NCBI GenBank assembly: GCA_902591495.1
Contig: CACJAW010000018.1
Span: 1-41,641, forward strand
Direction: 5' to 3'
From: an uncultured Pseudohongiella sp.
GTDB lineage: Bacteria > Pseudomonadota > Gammaproteobacteria > Pseudomonadales > Pseudohongiellaceae
Length of the DNA stretch: 41,641 nucleotides
Positions 1 to 9,339 of the stretch are shown here, in pieces; positions within the stretch are counted from its first letter, which is position 1, and each line of letters begins with the position of its first letter. A program made the translations under genes and the position numbers. Below the pieces are notes generated by a model, which was not told where the DNA came from, searched no databases, and worked only from the letters and a program-made list of their open reading frames with translations.

Positions 1-1539
1 TCAAACGGAATGCAAGTCGAACCAACAGTCTATGATGGCGTCATGTACATCAGGCACTCTAATGAAAAGTACTCGGCACATAATGCCGCGAATGGAGACC
101 TAATTTGGGAATATTCGAGGCCTCTTGCATCAGAAGTAACTGGCTATGAAACGAGATTGACTGTGCACCGAGGTAGGGGTGTGTTCATTTATGAGGACAA
201 ACTTATTTCACATGCAACTGACGGAATGCTTTTTGCGTTAGATCCTCGAGACGGAAGCTTAATTTGGGAAGTCGCGATGCAAGACTTTCGTTCCGGGCAA
301 CAACCTAGTGGGGCGCCAGTCGCATTTAATGGTTCGCTGGTCGTGCCGTATAACTGCACAGCATGGACTGCACCTGATCCTTGTCATCTGTCTGCTTATA
401 GCACCGAGGATGGATCGCTCCTCTGGCGATGGTTCACTAGCCCAACTCCGGATGACCCAATGCACAACACTTGGGGCGACGATCCGCAAGTCTATCCGCT
501 GGAACGACGCCGAAATATGTCACCTTGGATGACACCAGCGGTTGATAAAGAGCGAGGGCTATTTATCTTCGGTATTGGCTCCAGCGCCCCGCAACAGCCA
601 GAATTGGCAGGCACAAACGGCGAATATCCAGACCGGTTATATCAAGGATCTACCGTCGCGCTCCATTATCGAACAGGAGAGCTAGCTTGGTGGGCACAAC
701 ATCATTCTGATATGTGGAATGATGATGCCGTATACGATCGAATTCTTGTGACGACAACTGTTAATCCAGACCCTCCAACACCCCTAGGTATTAATCCCGA
801 TATTAACCCTAGCGAAACAAAAGATTTGGTTATCGGGTCGTTCTCTAAAGATGCCATTTTTTATGCTTACGATCGGTCGGACGGTGAATTTCTGTATGCT
901 AGACCCACTGCCTATCAAAATATAATCGCAGGATATGATGGGTCAACTGGCGCTTATCAAATTGCACCTAATGCTATCATGACCGCTGATATTGAGCATG
1001 AGGCAACTATTTGTCGTGAGAACCGACAGATTCCCCAAGGTGCGTACAGCCCCCTAACTAACGCTTACTACGTGCCAGCCTTCAACGGGCCTTGCTCGGT
1101 CATGAAACTAAATTCTCTAGAACCTTCTCTGGAGACTGGTTACAACACATCATACATAGCAACCGTTCCCACACCCGCTGGCCATTTGGGGCAACCAGAA
1201 GCGATAAATGTTGAGACTGGTGAATCTTTGTGGAGGCTCGAACGAGAGACTCCCCTTTACGGAATGCTGACGACAGGAGGTGGGCTTCTATTTGCAGCTG
1301 ACACAAATCGTCGGTTCTATGCAATCGATCAATGGACAGGCGAAACTCTCTGGACAACAATTTTAAATGGAGCCAGTGATATGGCGCCAATCTCCTTCGG
1401 CGTCAACGGAAAGCAATACGTTGCTGTGCTTGCGCCGTCTGGCACCCAGGCCGCTGCGCAGCATGCGGGTCAACTTGGTTTGAGCGCGACCACGGGCGTT
1501 TCTAACGTTGGGCACACTCTGTTTGTCTTTTCTTTATAA
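1..1539 (+). CDS. PQQ-dependent quinoprotein dehydrogenase, C-terminal part (5' end outside window)
   Basis: The reading frame is already open at base 1. The ATG at base 10 lies inside a conserved core stretch (NGMQVEPTVYDGVMYI), so this is the body of a gene that starts off-window. The visible 512 residues form a PQQ beta-propeller with repeated TGxxxW docking motifs (for example ANGDLIW, RDGSLIW, RTGELAW, TGESLW, TGETLW) and the usual closing blade GVNGKQYVAVLAPSG. Enzymes of this family oxidise alcohols, aldehydes or sugars in the periplasm using PQQ and a divalent metal. No CxxCH haem motif is present, so electrons must go to a separate acceptor. The vicinal Cys-Cys of methanol and ethanol dehydrogenases is not seen at the expected place. 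The segment matching the catalytic WDxD motif reads MWNDD, with Asn (bases 718-720) where Asp is usual. Substrate unknown. Confidence 0.88.
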   Translation, partial: SNGMQVEPTVYDGVMYIRHSNEKYSAHNAANGDLIWEYSRPLASEVTGYETRLTVHRGRGVFIYEDKLISHATDGMLFALDPRDGSLIWEVAMQDFRSGQQPSGAPVAFNGSLVVPYNCTAWTAPDPCHLSAYSTEDGSLLWRWFTSPTPDDPMHNTWGDDPQVYPLERRRNMSPWMTPAVDKERGLFIFGIGSSAPQQPELAGTNGEYPDRLYQGSTVALHYRTGELAWWAQHHSDMWNDDAVYDRILVTTTVNPDPPTPLGINPDINPSETKDLVIGSFSKDAIFYAYDRSDGEFLYARPTAYQNIIAGYDGSTGAYQIAPNAIMTADIEHEATICRENRQIPQGAYSPLTNAYYVPAFNGPCSVMKLNSLEPSLETGYNTSYIATVPTPAGHLGQPEAINVETGESLWRLERETPLYGMLTTGGGLLFAADTNRRFYAIDQWTGETLWTTILNGASDMAPISFGVNGKQYVAVLAPSGTQAAAQHAGQLGLSATTGVSNVGHTLFVFSL

Positions 1540-1592
1540 TAAATCTAAAAAATGACAAGTGGCTCTAAATTTTTTGGTCGCTGCCCTTCGGA

Positions 1593-2936
1593 TCAGATTA
1601 GGCCTTCGTACGCTGAATCGGCTGTTCCTAGTCGATCTATCTTGACACCCATTCTCTGTGCAAGCGACACATGAATAGAGGCTAAATCAGTTGGCTCACT
1701 ATGCTCAATATACCTACCTGTCTTTATAGTTCCCGCACCTCGACCAGCCAACAAGGTAGGCAAATGAGACGCATCATGTTCGTTCCCATCTCCTATCGCA
1801 GCTCCCATCAAGATCATTGAATTATCTAACAGAGTGCTGCCGTCAGGTTCCCGAATACTCTTCATTCGATCCAAAAGATAGGCGACTTGCGAGTGATGCC
1901 ATCGAACAACTTCTGCATACATGTCACGCTTTTGCTCAACTGACTCCCAAGAGGTTGTGCCGTCATCATCTTCAGTCATCCCTGAGGCGTTCTGATAGTG
2001 AGACAACGCGTGCCATGTACCTTCTACTTCAGGTATGAAATTAAAATAACGGTTTGATTGACCGTGATCTAGCATGAAAGTAATAACGCGAGTCGCGTCT
2101 GATTGAAACGCCAGAATCATAAGATCCATCATTAGTCGGACATAAGATTCGTGGTTTGCTGGTATACCAGGAGTCGGAGCTACTAACGTATCGGTAAGGG
2201 CTCGATCGTTACGCATCTCTGTGGATTGTCTCTCTGCAAACTCGATACGCCTCTCTAAGGCGCGAATGGACTCAAAATATTCGTCTAAGCGTAAACTATC
2301 GGCTGCGCTGACAACGTTTGCTAGAGATCTCGCATCAGCCAATACCGAATCCATCACCGAGCGATTGCTATTGACACTGCTTTTCGTGCTGAACATCCGG
2401 TCAAAAATAGTTCGAGGTTCGATCTCTCGAGCCATCGGGCGATCTGGCGCAGACCATGAAATAGCGTTTCGCGGCAACGAATTTGAAAAATAACCTTCTC
2501 CCTTGGTGGACATTTCCAATGAAGGAAGCAATGTCTGATCCCTGAGATGTCGGGCAACGATCTGGTCTGCAGACAGCCCGCCCGCATTAACCCCTCGAGA
2601 ATCATAGCCGTGGCCAGTCAGCCAGGTCGGAGTACCATCTACGTGTCCATTACCCTCTGGCGTCCACATGTTGCTGGGGATTATAAGATCTTCCTTGAAG
2701 GGTTCTAGAGGGTTCATCCACTCGTTTAACCTTAATAGCTCGCCGTTGGGTCCAGTTTTTTCTGGGTACCAGATACCTCTCGGAATACCGTTTGGAAAAT
2801 AGAGATAAGCCAGGCGATTTTTAGAGTTCGACAATGAGTTTTGGGCAAAAGCGGAAGTGACATCTAACAACGGAAGTGCAACGCTTGCCCCAATTCCTCT
2901 CAAGACTTTTCGCCTCGAAAAAGTAGTCGGTTTCAT
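1593..2936 (-). CDS. DUF1552 family exported protein
   Basis: This 447-residue protein begins with a twin-arginine type leader (SRRKVLRGIGASVALPLL, signal end near residue 32) and continues as a DUF1552 protein, a family best known from planctomycetes and almost always paired with DUF1592 proteins. Family function is not established. The start codon overlaps the stop of the upstream DUF1592 gene by one base (TAATG), and a GAGGAG ribosome binding site lies inside the end of that gene, so the two are translationally coupled. Aspartate- and histidine-rich stretches such as MLDHGQSNRYF and GDGNEHDASHLP suggest a metal-dependent hydrolase- or sulfatase-like core, but that is inference. Confidence 0.85.
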   Translation of the reverse strand: MKPTTFSRRKVLRGIGASVALPLLDVTSAFAQNSLSNSKNRLAYLYFPNGIPRGIWYPEKTGPNGELLRLNEWMNPLEPFKEDLIIPSNMWTPEGNGHVDGTPTWLTGHGYDSRGVNAGGLSADQIVARHLRDQTLLPSLEMSTKGEGYFSNSLPRNAISWSAPDRPMAREIEPRTIFDRMFSTKSSVNSNRSVMDSVLADARSLANVVSAADSLRLDEYFESIRALERRIEFAERQSTEMRNDRALTDTLVAPTPGIPANHESYVRLMMDLMILAFQSDATRVITFMLDHGQSNRYFNFIPEVEGTWHALSHYQNASGMTEDDDGTTSWESVEQKRDMYAEVVRWHHSQVAYLLDRMKSIREPDGSTLLDNSMILMGAAIGDGNEHDASHLPTLLAGRGAGTIKTGRYIEHSEPTDLASIHVSLAQRMGVKIDRLGTADSAYEGLI

Positions 2937-4942
2937 TAGTGAATCTCCTCTGCCGGATTCTTTTTATACTGAAATGGATAACTAGCTACAACCTTTTGTA
3001 TCAGCGTTTGAAATTTGTAGTCATCCTCTTCTAAAGAACCCATTATTTCTCTGATTGCGGGCTCATCGTAATACTCAAGTTGCCTTCCCAAGGAGTAAGC
3101 TAGCATTTTCGTGACTACCTGACGCACCAAATCTGGGTGCCGATCACGCAGTAACGTCTCCTTCAAACCAACCGGCCCCTCAAAGCCCTCCCCGTCGGGT
3201 AGGGATCCTTGAGCAGCAATTGGACGCTTAGTTGTCTTGAAATGTATCGTTAATGGTTCTGGGCTAGATTCTGTATTAATTGTTAACGACTCGTCTGCTT
3301 CCTCTTCAGAATCTACTCTGACCCTGAAATCATAGGTATCACGCCACTGCCCAAAATAAGAAAAATTCTCCATGCTAAATCCGATTGGATCTATTCGGCT
3401 GTGGCATCCACGGCAATACTCGTTTGAGGAATGCATCTCCACTTTTTCTCGAAAACTCATTTCCTGCATTTCCTGAAGCTCTTGGCTTAAGACACCCACG
3501 TTTGGCGGAGGCTCAGGAGGGGGCGTACCGAGAATAGTGTCAAGAACATAGACACCTCTTTTGACAGGGCTAGTCGTTTTATAATTGGAGGTCAGAGCCA
3601 AAATGCTTGCATGACCGAGAATACCTCCCCGATTCGGATCTTTGAGTTCAATCCTTCGCATTTGGTCGCCTGAAACATTATCAATGCCATAAAGGGTCGA
3701 CGCTAACTCCTCATTAACATAAGTGAAGTCTGCGTCGATTAGCGTTCTGATCGGGAGATTTTCCTCTACTAAAGACATGAAAAACATTGAAGTCTCATCC
3801 CGCATGGCCGCCATCAGGGTATCCGTGCACCATGGGTTATCAATCGGATCCAACCAAATCCGAGTACCAACGTTGTGAAACCCCAACCACTGGGCCGCAA
3901 AAACATTCCCCAATGTAACCGCCTTTTCATCCATCAACATCCTCGAAACCTGCTTTTCAAGAACGACCGGATCGCTGAGCCTTCCCGCCTCTGCCAACTC
4001 AAAAAGCTCTTCATCTGGCATGGTTGCCCAAAGGAAGTAAGATAGTCTAGAAGCTAACTCCCAATCAGAAACCCTATAGGCGCCAGACTCTTGTCGCCCG
4101 GCCTCAACGCGAAGCAAGAACTTAGGAGAAATGAGGGTTGACTGGATTACTTGTTTAATCGCCGCTTCAACTGACAGGCCCAGCTCCATTGCTTCAGAGT
4201 ACTGTTCGGCCGCCCGGAGCAACTCTTCTTCGGTTACAGGCCGTCGATAAGCCCTAGTTAGGAAATTTGACAATACGTAACGGCTATCAAATCCATCATT
4301 TGCATTGCCAGTTGGGTTAACCTTGAAGATCATCTCACGAGTCTTGAAGTGCTGGGCAGTGTCCGGCACGTCAGGCAAGGCCAGATCGACCACCCTCTGA
4401 GCAGCTCCGATATACCTCTCCATAAGCGCCGGTTGTAAAAAAAGCGTGTTAGAGGAATTTTCAAACCCACTATTTCCAATTAATTCTGTCGGGAATCGTT
4501 CGGTAACATTCAGCTCGACACCAAAAAGATCACGGATAGTATTATCGTACTCAGTATGAGTCAGACGTCTCATCAATTCGAAACCAGGGTCATCAAGCAA
4601 GGAGAAATCATAGTTTTCAATGTCGTCGCGCAAAAGTTCCAACATCCTGTTTCTCTCTGAGACCGATGGTTGTGGCGCGCCTGGAGGAGGCATCTTGCCA
4701 ACATCGAGCGCACCGATCACTCGGCGCCAAATCTCTATGTTTTTAACCAACGGCTGTTCCTGAGTTAATGAGGTCAGGTTGATGCCCGCTGTTTGAGTTT
4801 CAGGTCCGTGGCAGGAGGAACAATTCTGTTCAAACAAAGCTCCAAGTTCATGCGCCTCATCCGATATCTGCCCGAGCACAGCCCCTGTCAAAAAGGAAAG
4901 GAAGCAAAGAGTTAGGGTCTGAAATACGCTATGAATTCTCAT
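2936..4942 (-). CDS. DUF1587/DUF1595/DUF1592/DUF1588/DUF1585 multidomain protein with cytochrome-like CxxCH
   Basis: I chose the ATG at 4942 because it opens directly onto a signal peptide (MRIHSVFQTLTLCFLSFLTG). A TTG at 5008 would add 22 residues with no export value. The 668-residue protein has a CSSCH haem-type motif at residues 41-45 (planctomycete cytochrome C domain). It then shows the DUF1587 signature RLTHTEYDNTIRDLF, the DUF1595 signature AYRRPVTEEE, DUF1592, DUF1588 (GHASILALTSNYKTTSPVKRG) with a second CRGCH motif at residues 510-514, and a C-terminal DUF1585. The family is presumed to be periplasmic, possibly redox-active, and pairs with DUF1552. It is first in a two-gene operon and converges with a quinoprotein dehydrogenase. 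Whether it accepts electrons from that enzyme cannot be told from sequence. Confidence 0.87.
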   Translation of the reverse strand: MRIHSVFQTLTLCFLSFLTGAVLGQISDEAHELGALFEQNCSSCHGPETQTAGINLTSLTQEQPLVKNIEIWRRVIGALDVGKMPPPGAPQPSVSERNRMLELLRDDIENYDFSLLDDPGFELMRRLTHTEYDNTIRDLFGVELNVTERFPTELIGNSGFENSSNTLFLQPALMERYIGAAQRVVDLALPDVPDTAQHFKTREMIFKVNPTGNANDGFDSRYVLSNFLTRAYRRPVTEEELLRAAEQYSEAMELGLSVEAAIKQVIQSTLISPKFLLRVEAGRQESGAYRVSDWELASRLSYFLWATMPDEELFELAEAGRLSDPVVLEKQVSRMLMDEKAVTLGNVFAAQWLGFHNVGTRIWLDPIDNPWCTDTLMAAMRDETSMFFMSLVEENLPIRTLIDADFTYVNEELASTLYGIDNVSGDQMRRIELKDPNRGGILGHASILALTSNYKTTSPVKRGVYVLDTILGTPPPEPPPNVGVLSQELQEMQEMSFREKVEMHSSNEYCRGCHSRIDPIGFSMENFSYFGQWRDTYDFRVRVDSEEEADESLTINTESSPEPLTIHFKTTKRPIAAQGSLPDGEGFEGPVGLKETLLRDRHPDLVRQVVTKMLAYSLGRQLEYYDEPAIREIMGSLEEDDYKFQTLIQKVVASYPFQYKKNPAEEIH

Positions 4943-5473
4943 TTTTGCCCGTATCGCTATATCTAGGGTCTGCTTGCTAAATTTTTTGAATCGAATTACA
5001 AAAACCAAAATAATCCCGGTTTAAAAAATTTCCAGAACGATTTTTAACAATTATGACACCAATGGAGCAAATGATGCACCTTTTGGGTCCTCGTCCATAA
5101 CTCGAAAGGTCATATTTTGGTGTACGCCTTAGCTTAATTCTGGATCTTTTCGCGCAAAACTTGGCGCATCACGAATCGTCAACATATGGTGCGAATTTAA
5201 CGCTTAAATACCTCATTTAGTATTTTTCAATTTTTTACGAAAATAAACAGAAAAAAAAGGTTAAAACTATTAAAAATAACAGTCAATTGCCCGATAAAAG
5301 GTGTTCGGTTATGGACATTTGGACCCCAGGTATTTATGCTTCGGGTAATGCTCGTCCAACCTGGAGGACATTGAGCGTATTGGCCTCAATATAACCCCGG
5401 CTGGCGAATCTGATTCACCGTCTTATTTACGTATTTTTAAGCTTAAAATTTTTATAGTTTCGAGGGGGACTAC
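4943..5473. other. AT-rich divergent intergenic region
   Basis: This 531-base gap lies between the divergently transcribed DUF1592 operon and the TonB receptor gene. It has no credible ORF or RNA gene. It is strongly AT-rich around 5200-5290 and contains a small inverted repeat AAATAC/GTATTT (5206-5211 and 5220-5225). A strong ribosome binding site GAGGGGG is at 5462-5468 just before the receptor ATG. Promoters for both directions must lie here, but I cannot place them with confidence. Confidence 0.5.
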
Positions 5474-8068
5474 ATGATTAAACGACCTACTTTTGCAAAA
5501 AGAGTCTTGCCTACTGCTGTAGCGCTCGGCCTGCTTGCTCCCGCTGGATTTTCTCCAGCTGTTCTAGGCCAAGAGGCTGATGGACTTGAGGAAATTGTTA
5601 TAACTGGTTCTCGCGGAAGACCGCGAACGGTTGCAGACTCACCGGTGCCGGTAGATGTCTTCTCGGCAGAGGACCTACAAGATGTTTCTTACACTGACAC
5701 GAACGATATTTTGAGGACACTAGTTCCGTCGTTTAATCTAGCGCGTCAACCAATCTCTGACGGGGCAACTTTTATTCGTCCAGCCCAACTACGGGGCCTA
5801 CCAACTGATAAGACATTGGTGATGATAAACTCAAAGCGTCGCCACCGCGCGTCTCTGGTTTCAATTGGTGGATCTGGCACGCAAAACCAAGACTTGGCCA
5901 CTATTCCTGCAGCTGCAATTGGCAGTGTAGAAGTATTGCGTGACGGAGCTTCAGCACAATATGGCTCTGATGCTATAGCGGGCGTAATTAACTTCCAGCT
6001 GAAAGAAAATAACGATGGTGGAAGCCTCAGCATTCAGCAGGGCGAATACTCTGAGGGTGATGGAGAAAGCATGACCGTTAATGGAAACATTGGTCTTCCT
6101 CTTGGGGACGACGGTTTCTTGAGCATCTCCGGCGAATGGTTCGAACAGGATGCCACGAGCCGCGGCGAGCAGTATTGTAATTCCTGGTTCTGTGTCGATC
6201 CAAAACTACCTGGCTACAACCCCAACGCTTCTTATACTAAGTTTACTGAAGATCCCACTTATCAAGCCGGTGTTCCAGCTGCCAATACAGGTTTTGGAAA
6301 TGTTGTCCAACCCTGGGGTGAGCCAGACGCAGAGAGATTATCCTTGTTCTTCAATGCTGGTTATCAGATCGACGACGATACTGAAGCCTACGCATTCGGT
6401 AGCTACATGGACAGCGAGTCAGATGGTAGCTTCTTCTATCGATACCCAAGAAATGGCACGATTGAGCTACTTAGAGAGCAGGACGGCGGCTTATATGACC
6501 CACTGGAAAAATACCCTGGAGGCTTTACTCCTAGGTTTTTTGGTGAGCAAGAAGATATGTCCATCGTTGGCGGAATCCGAGGCGAGTGGAACAACGGCTT
6601 GACTTACGATTTCAGCGCTCGTCATGGGGAAAATGAGATCCAGTATACACTGGCTAACACAATTAACCCTTCGCAGGGTAGAGCTTCCCAGAAGAGCTTT
6701 CGACCTGGCGACCTAATTAACGAGGAGACTCAATTCCAAGCAGATTTCACTTATGAAATGGAAAACGAAGTCCTCCTTGCTTTCGGTGCCACGTATCTAG
6801 ACGAGGCATACGAGGTGGTTCAAGGCGAGCCTAATTCCTATGCAGCTGGCCCTCACTCTCTTTCAGATCCATTTGGATTTTGTGACGGAAACTCACCTAC
6901 TGCGGCTGGGTCAGCCGTAATAGCTAATGGGTCAACCCTGAACTGCGCAGACTCAGATGACCCTGTCTACACAGTTGTCGGCGTGGGATCAAATGGATTC
7001 CCAGGTTACTCTCCGCAGTTTTCTGACAAGTATGAGCGAAGCTCGTATGCGCTGTATGCCGATGCGAGTAAGGATGTTACAGACTCATTATTCCTGCAAG
7101 GAGCGATCAGATACGAAGATTACGATGACTTCGACTCTGAAGTAACCTATAAGCTTGCGGCGCAGTTAGATTTAACTGACAACATGGGCTTACGCGGATC
7201 CATCGGTACTGCTTTCCGGGCTCCAACGCCTGGCCAGCAGGGTACAACTAACGTGTCCACCCGACTACCAAACGGTTTTCCGGTTGCGACTGGTCTTTTC
7301 CCAGCGGGCGGCCCTGTTGCCCAAGCATTGGGAGCGAGCCCTCTCCAGCCAGAGAAGTCGGATAACTTCACCTTAGGCTTTGTAGCAAGTATCGGAGATT
7401 TAGATCTGACGGTTGACGCGTACTTGATCGATATCGAAGATAGAACTAACGCGGTCTCTACACGCGATGTATCTACTGATCCAACATCAGGAGATGCTTA
7501 TCAAAACTTTTTGAAACTGGACGCAGCGGGCGTAGCAGGTGCGAACTCCATCGGCGGTGTTTTATACTTTGCTAATGCTTTTGACACTACTACAAAAGGC
7601 GTTGACATAGTCGGTACTTATCCGCTGACTGAAGTAACAAACGTCATGGTTGCGATTAACTACAACAAGACAGAATTTGACTCAGATCCTAGTGCTTACC
7701 TTAATGTCGAGGATGAGTTTGATTTTGAGAACAACTTGTCTGACTGGCGCGGTGTCGGAACCATTACTCATGACATCAACAACCTTCGGTTGCTTGCTAG
7801 AGCGAGCTATTACGGCGAGTGGGAAAACTCCAACAGAAACCCTTGGCCAAACATCCAGAAGTATGATGCGACTTGGTTCATTGATTTAGAGGCTGCTTAC
7901 AGCTTCAACGAATCCTGGCGTGTTACTGTCGGAGGCCGTAATGTTGGCGACGAGTATCCAGAAAAGGATGCAATCGGCGACTTCTGTTGCGGACGAACAT
8001 ACTCGTCTGGCTCGTATGTTGACTGGCAGGGAGCCTTCTACTACGGACGGGTTGACTATAACTTCTAG
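5474..8068 (+). CDS. TonB-dependent outer-membrane receptor
   Basis: The 864-residue protein has a signal peptide ending near residue 32, a TonB-box-like stretch EEIVITGSR at about residues 39-47, and a plug domain (about 50-180) with typical motifs such as LRGLPTDKTLVMINSKRR and EVLRDGASAQYGSDAIAGVINF. The 22-strand barrel ends in a terminal Phe (GRVDYNF). Such receptors import scarce ligands across the outer membrane using TonB/ExbBD energy. The plug variant with long inserted loops resembles receptors for organic substrates rather than classic siderophore receptors, but no specific ligand can be assigned. It is monocistronic: a strong terminator follows it. The ribosome binding site GAGGGGG supports the chosen start. 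Confidence 0.93.
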   Translation: MIKRPTFAKRVLPTAVALGLLAPAGFSPAVLGQEADGLEEIVITGSRGRPRTVADSPVPVDVFSAEDLQDVSYTDTNDILRTLVPSFNLARQPISDGATFIRPAQLRGLPTDKTLVMINSKRRHRASLVSIGGSGTQNQDLATIPAAAIGSVEVLRDGASAQYGSDAIAGVINFQLKENNDGGSLSIQQGEYSEGDGESMTVNGNIGLPLGDDGFLSISGEWFEQDATSRGEQYCNSWFCVDPKLPGYNPNASYTKFTEDPTYQAGVPAANTGFGNVVQPWGEPDAERLSLFFNAGYQIDDDTEAYAFGSYMDSESDGSFFYRYPRNGTIELLREQDGGLYDPLEKYPGGFTPRFFGEQEDMSIVGGIRGEWNNGLTYDFSARHGENEIQYTLANTINPSQGRASQKSFRPGDLINEETQFQADFTYEMENEVLLAFGATYLDEAYEVVQGEPNSYAAGPHSLSDPFGFCDGNSPTAAGSAVIANGSTLNCADSDDPVYTVVGVGSNGFPGYSPQFSDKYERSSYALYADASKDVTDSLFLQGAIRYEDYDDFDSEVTYKLAAQLDLTDNMGLRGSIGTAFRAPTPGQQGTTNVSTRLPNGFPVATGLFPAGGPVAQALGASPLQPEKSDNFTLGFVASIGDLDLTVDAYLIDIEDRTNAVSTRDVSTDPTSGDAYQNFLKLDAAGVAGANSIGGVLYFANAFDTTTKGVDIVGTYPLTEVTNVMVAINYNKTEFDSDPSAYLNVEDEFDFENNLSDWRGVGTITHDINNLRLLARASYYGEWENSNRNPWPNIQKYDATWFIDLEAAYSFNESWRVTVGGRNVGDEYPEKDAIGDFCCGRTYSSGSYVDWQGAFYYGRVDYNF

Positions 8069-8110
8069 TTAAGCCGTACGATACTCATTTCTTAACTAGA
8101 AATAAGTATG

Positions 8111-8145
8111 AAAAAGGGTGATATTACGTATCACCCTTTTTTTTT
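8111..8145 (+). terminator. Rho-independent terminator after TonB receptor
   Basis: An 8-bp perfect stem GGGTGATA/TATCACCC (8116-8123 and 8129-8136), with loop TTACG and flanking A and T runs, is followed by nine T residues. It lies about 45 bases after the receptor stop codon. Confidence 0.93.
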
Positions 8146-8156
8146 GGATTAAGAAA

Positions 8157-8549
8157 ATGTTAAAAGCTTTTGATCACATAGCCGTACCAATGGAAAATGT
8201 TGAGTCAATGATTACATTCTATGAAGCCTTAGGCTGCAAAGTACTAGATCAGGGCCAAATAAAAGCCGTCGTGTTCGGTAATAATAAGATTAACTTCCAC
8301 CTACCTGACTTATGGAATGATAAGGAGTTCACGCTTCGTGGCCACACCGCCCTGCCAGGCTCGGGTGATATTTGTTTTGTGTGGGACGGAGCCCAAGAGA
8401 GATTAGCACAAGTACTTGAAGCTGCCGGCGCTGAAATTGAGTTGGGCCCTGTGCGCAGAACAGGGGGCATGAATGAAGGGAGCACAGAGGGAACCAGTAT
8501 TTACACTCGCGATCCAGACAATAACCTATTAGAATTTATAATCTACTGA
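8157..8549 (+). CDS. VOC-fold (glyoxalase/bleomycin-resistance type) protein
   Basis: The 130-residue protein starts at the ATG at 8157 (MLKAFDHIAVPMENVE). An in-frame GTG at 8118 lies inside the terminator hairpin and is rejected. The fold is a vicinal-oxygen-chelate domain: FDHIAV at the N-terminus, a second strand INFHLPD, and the C-terminal DPDNNLLEFIIY. The first His, the middle His and the last Glu are the three usual metal ligands, so it is likely an active metal-dependent lyase, isomerase or dioxygenase. The substrate is unknown. It stands alone between a terminator and an exported protein gene, and no strong ribosome binding site is visible. Confidence 0.85.
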   Translation: MLKAFDHIAVPMENVESMITFYEALGCKVLDQGQIKAVVFGNNKINFHLPDLWNDKEFTLRGHTALPGSGDICFVWDGAQERLAQVLEAAGAEIELGPVRRTGGMNEGSTEGTSIYTRDPDNNLLEFIIY

Positions 8550-8619
8550 TACGGAATCTTAGGGAGGCCTTAAGAAATAGTTGGAAAGTTCATTAACAAC
8601 AACATTTCAAGGTAATTGC

Positions 8620-9138
8620 ATGTCACGAATAAAAAATGGCTTAATCATATTTCTCTGTTTACTTCTAATACCAGTCACCGCCGTATCGACCGCAGCAGTT
8701 AAGCAACGATTTTCAGATGGACCAAATCGTGTCTTTTCGGGTGGACCTCTTGAGTCTGGAGATTTGTATTCTGGACCAGAGCCAGATTGGAGTTTTGTTA
8801 ATGATATACCCACTATCGAAATGCAACTTATTGACCCACCAACGTCAAGAGTAATCTGGACTGTCGAGCATAACTCCAAGTTATATGTATGGTCTGGATA
8901 CATGGGAACAACGGTAGGCAGGCTCTGGAAACAGTGGCCAGTGCAGGCTGAACGCAATGGTAAGGCTCTAATTCGCATCAATGGAGTTCGCTATGAGAGG
9001 GAACTTACCCGGATTAAATCGGGTGATGAATTAACGGGAATAGCAAACGCTATCACTGAAAAATACCCTTCCAGGACAACTCGAGATGCAATTGAGGCCG
9101 GGGATGTATGGTTATTTGAAGCCCAACCAGTGAACTAA
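8620..9138 (+). CDS. Exported protein of unknown function, possibly PNPOx-like split barrel
   Basis: I place the start at the ATG at 8620, preceded by AAGGTAA and opening a clear signal peptide (MSRIKNGLIIFLCLLLIPVT). A TTG at 8581 would only add a non-hydrophobic tail in front. The mature part has IWTVEHNSKLYVWSGYMG followed by KQWPVQAERNGKALIRINGV, a layout reminiscent of pyridoxamine-phosphate-oxidase-like or deazaflavin-binding split-barrel proteins. The match is from memory of the pattern only. Export would be unusual for that fold. A tiny membrane-peptide gene follows 15 bases downstream and is probably co-transcribed. Confidence 0.72.
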   Translation: MSRIKNGLIIFLCLLLIPVTAVSTAAVKQRFSDGPNRVFSGGPLESGDLYSGPEPDWSFVNDIPTIEMQLIDPPTSRVIWTVEHNSKLYVWSGYMGTTVGRLWKQWPVQAERNGKALIRINGVRYERELTRIKSGDELTGIANAITEKYPSRTTRDAIEAGDVWLFEAQPVN

Positions 9139-9153
9139 AACAGAGGGACTACC

Positions 9154-9282
9154 ATGAAGCGTTTTTATATCAGCATCGCCACAATTCTTGTTCTTACTGT
9201 GCTTGCCGTATTGTTTGTGCCCGGAGTTGATGACTTCGTAGAACAGACTTTTCAAAGATACCTTGGACGAGCAGCCAGATGA
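9154..9282 (+). CDS. Small single-pass membrane peptide (42 aa)
   Basis: This short ORF starts with ATG at 9154 behind a strong ribosome binding site AGAGGGA (9142-9148). It encodes MKRFYISIATILVLTVLAVL followed by an amphipathic, Arg-containing tail ending GRAAR. One hydrophobic helix spans about residues 5-24. It lies 15 bases after the upstream exported-protein gene in the same direction, so a shared transcript is likely. No family is recognised. Position, start signal and composition suggest a real small membrane protein. Confidence 0.6.
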   Translation: MKRFYISIATILVLTVLAVLFVPGVDDFVEQTFQRYLGRAAR

Positions 9283-9339
9283 TCTCGTAAAGAAATCATC
9301 TTTTGACCAATAAGACTCCTCTTCTATCGATTTAAAGTT

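Noticed and set aside
4943..5008. Extra 22 residues on the DUF1592 protein from a TTG start
   Set aside because: The extension would bury the signal peptide; the ATG at 4942 begins it directly.
8118..8156. N-terminal extension of the VOC protein from a GTG
   Set aside because: The GTG is inside the terminator hairpin of the upstream gene, and the ATG at 8157 gives the usual family start.
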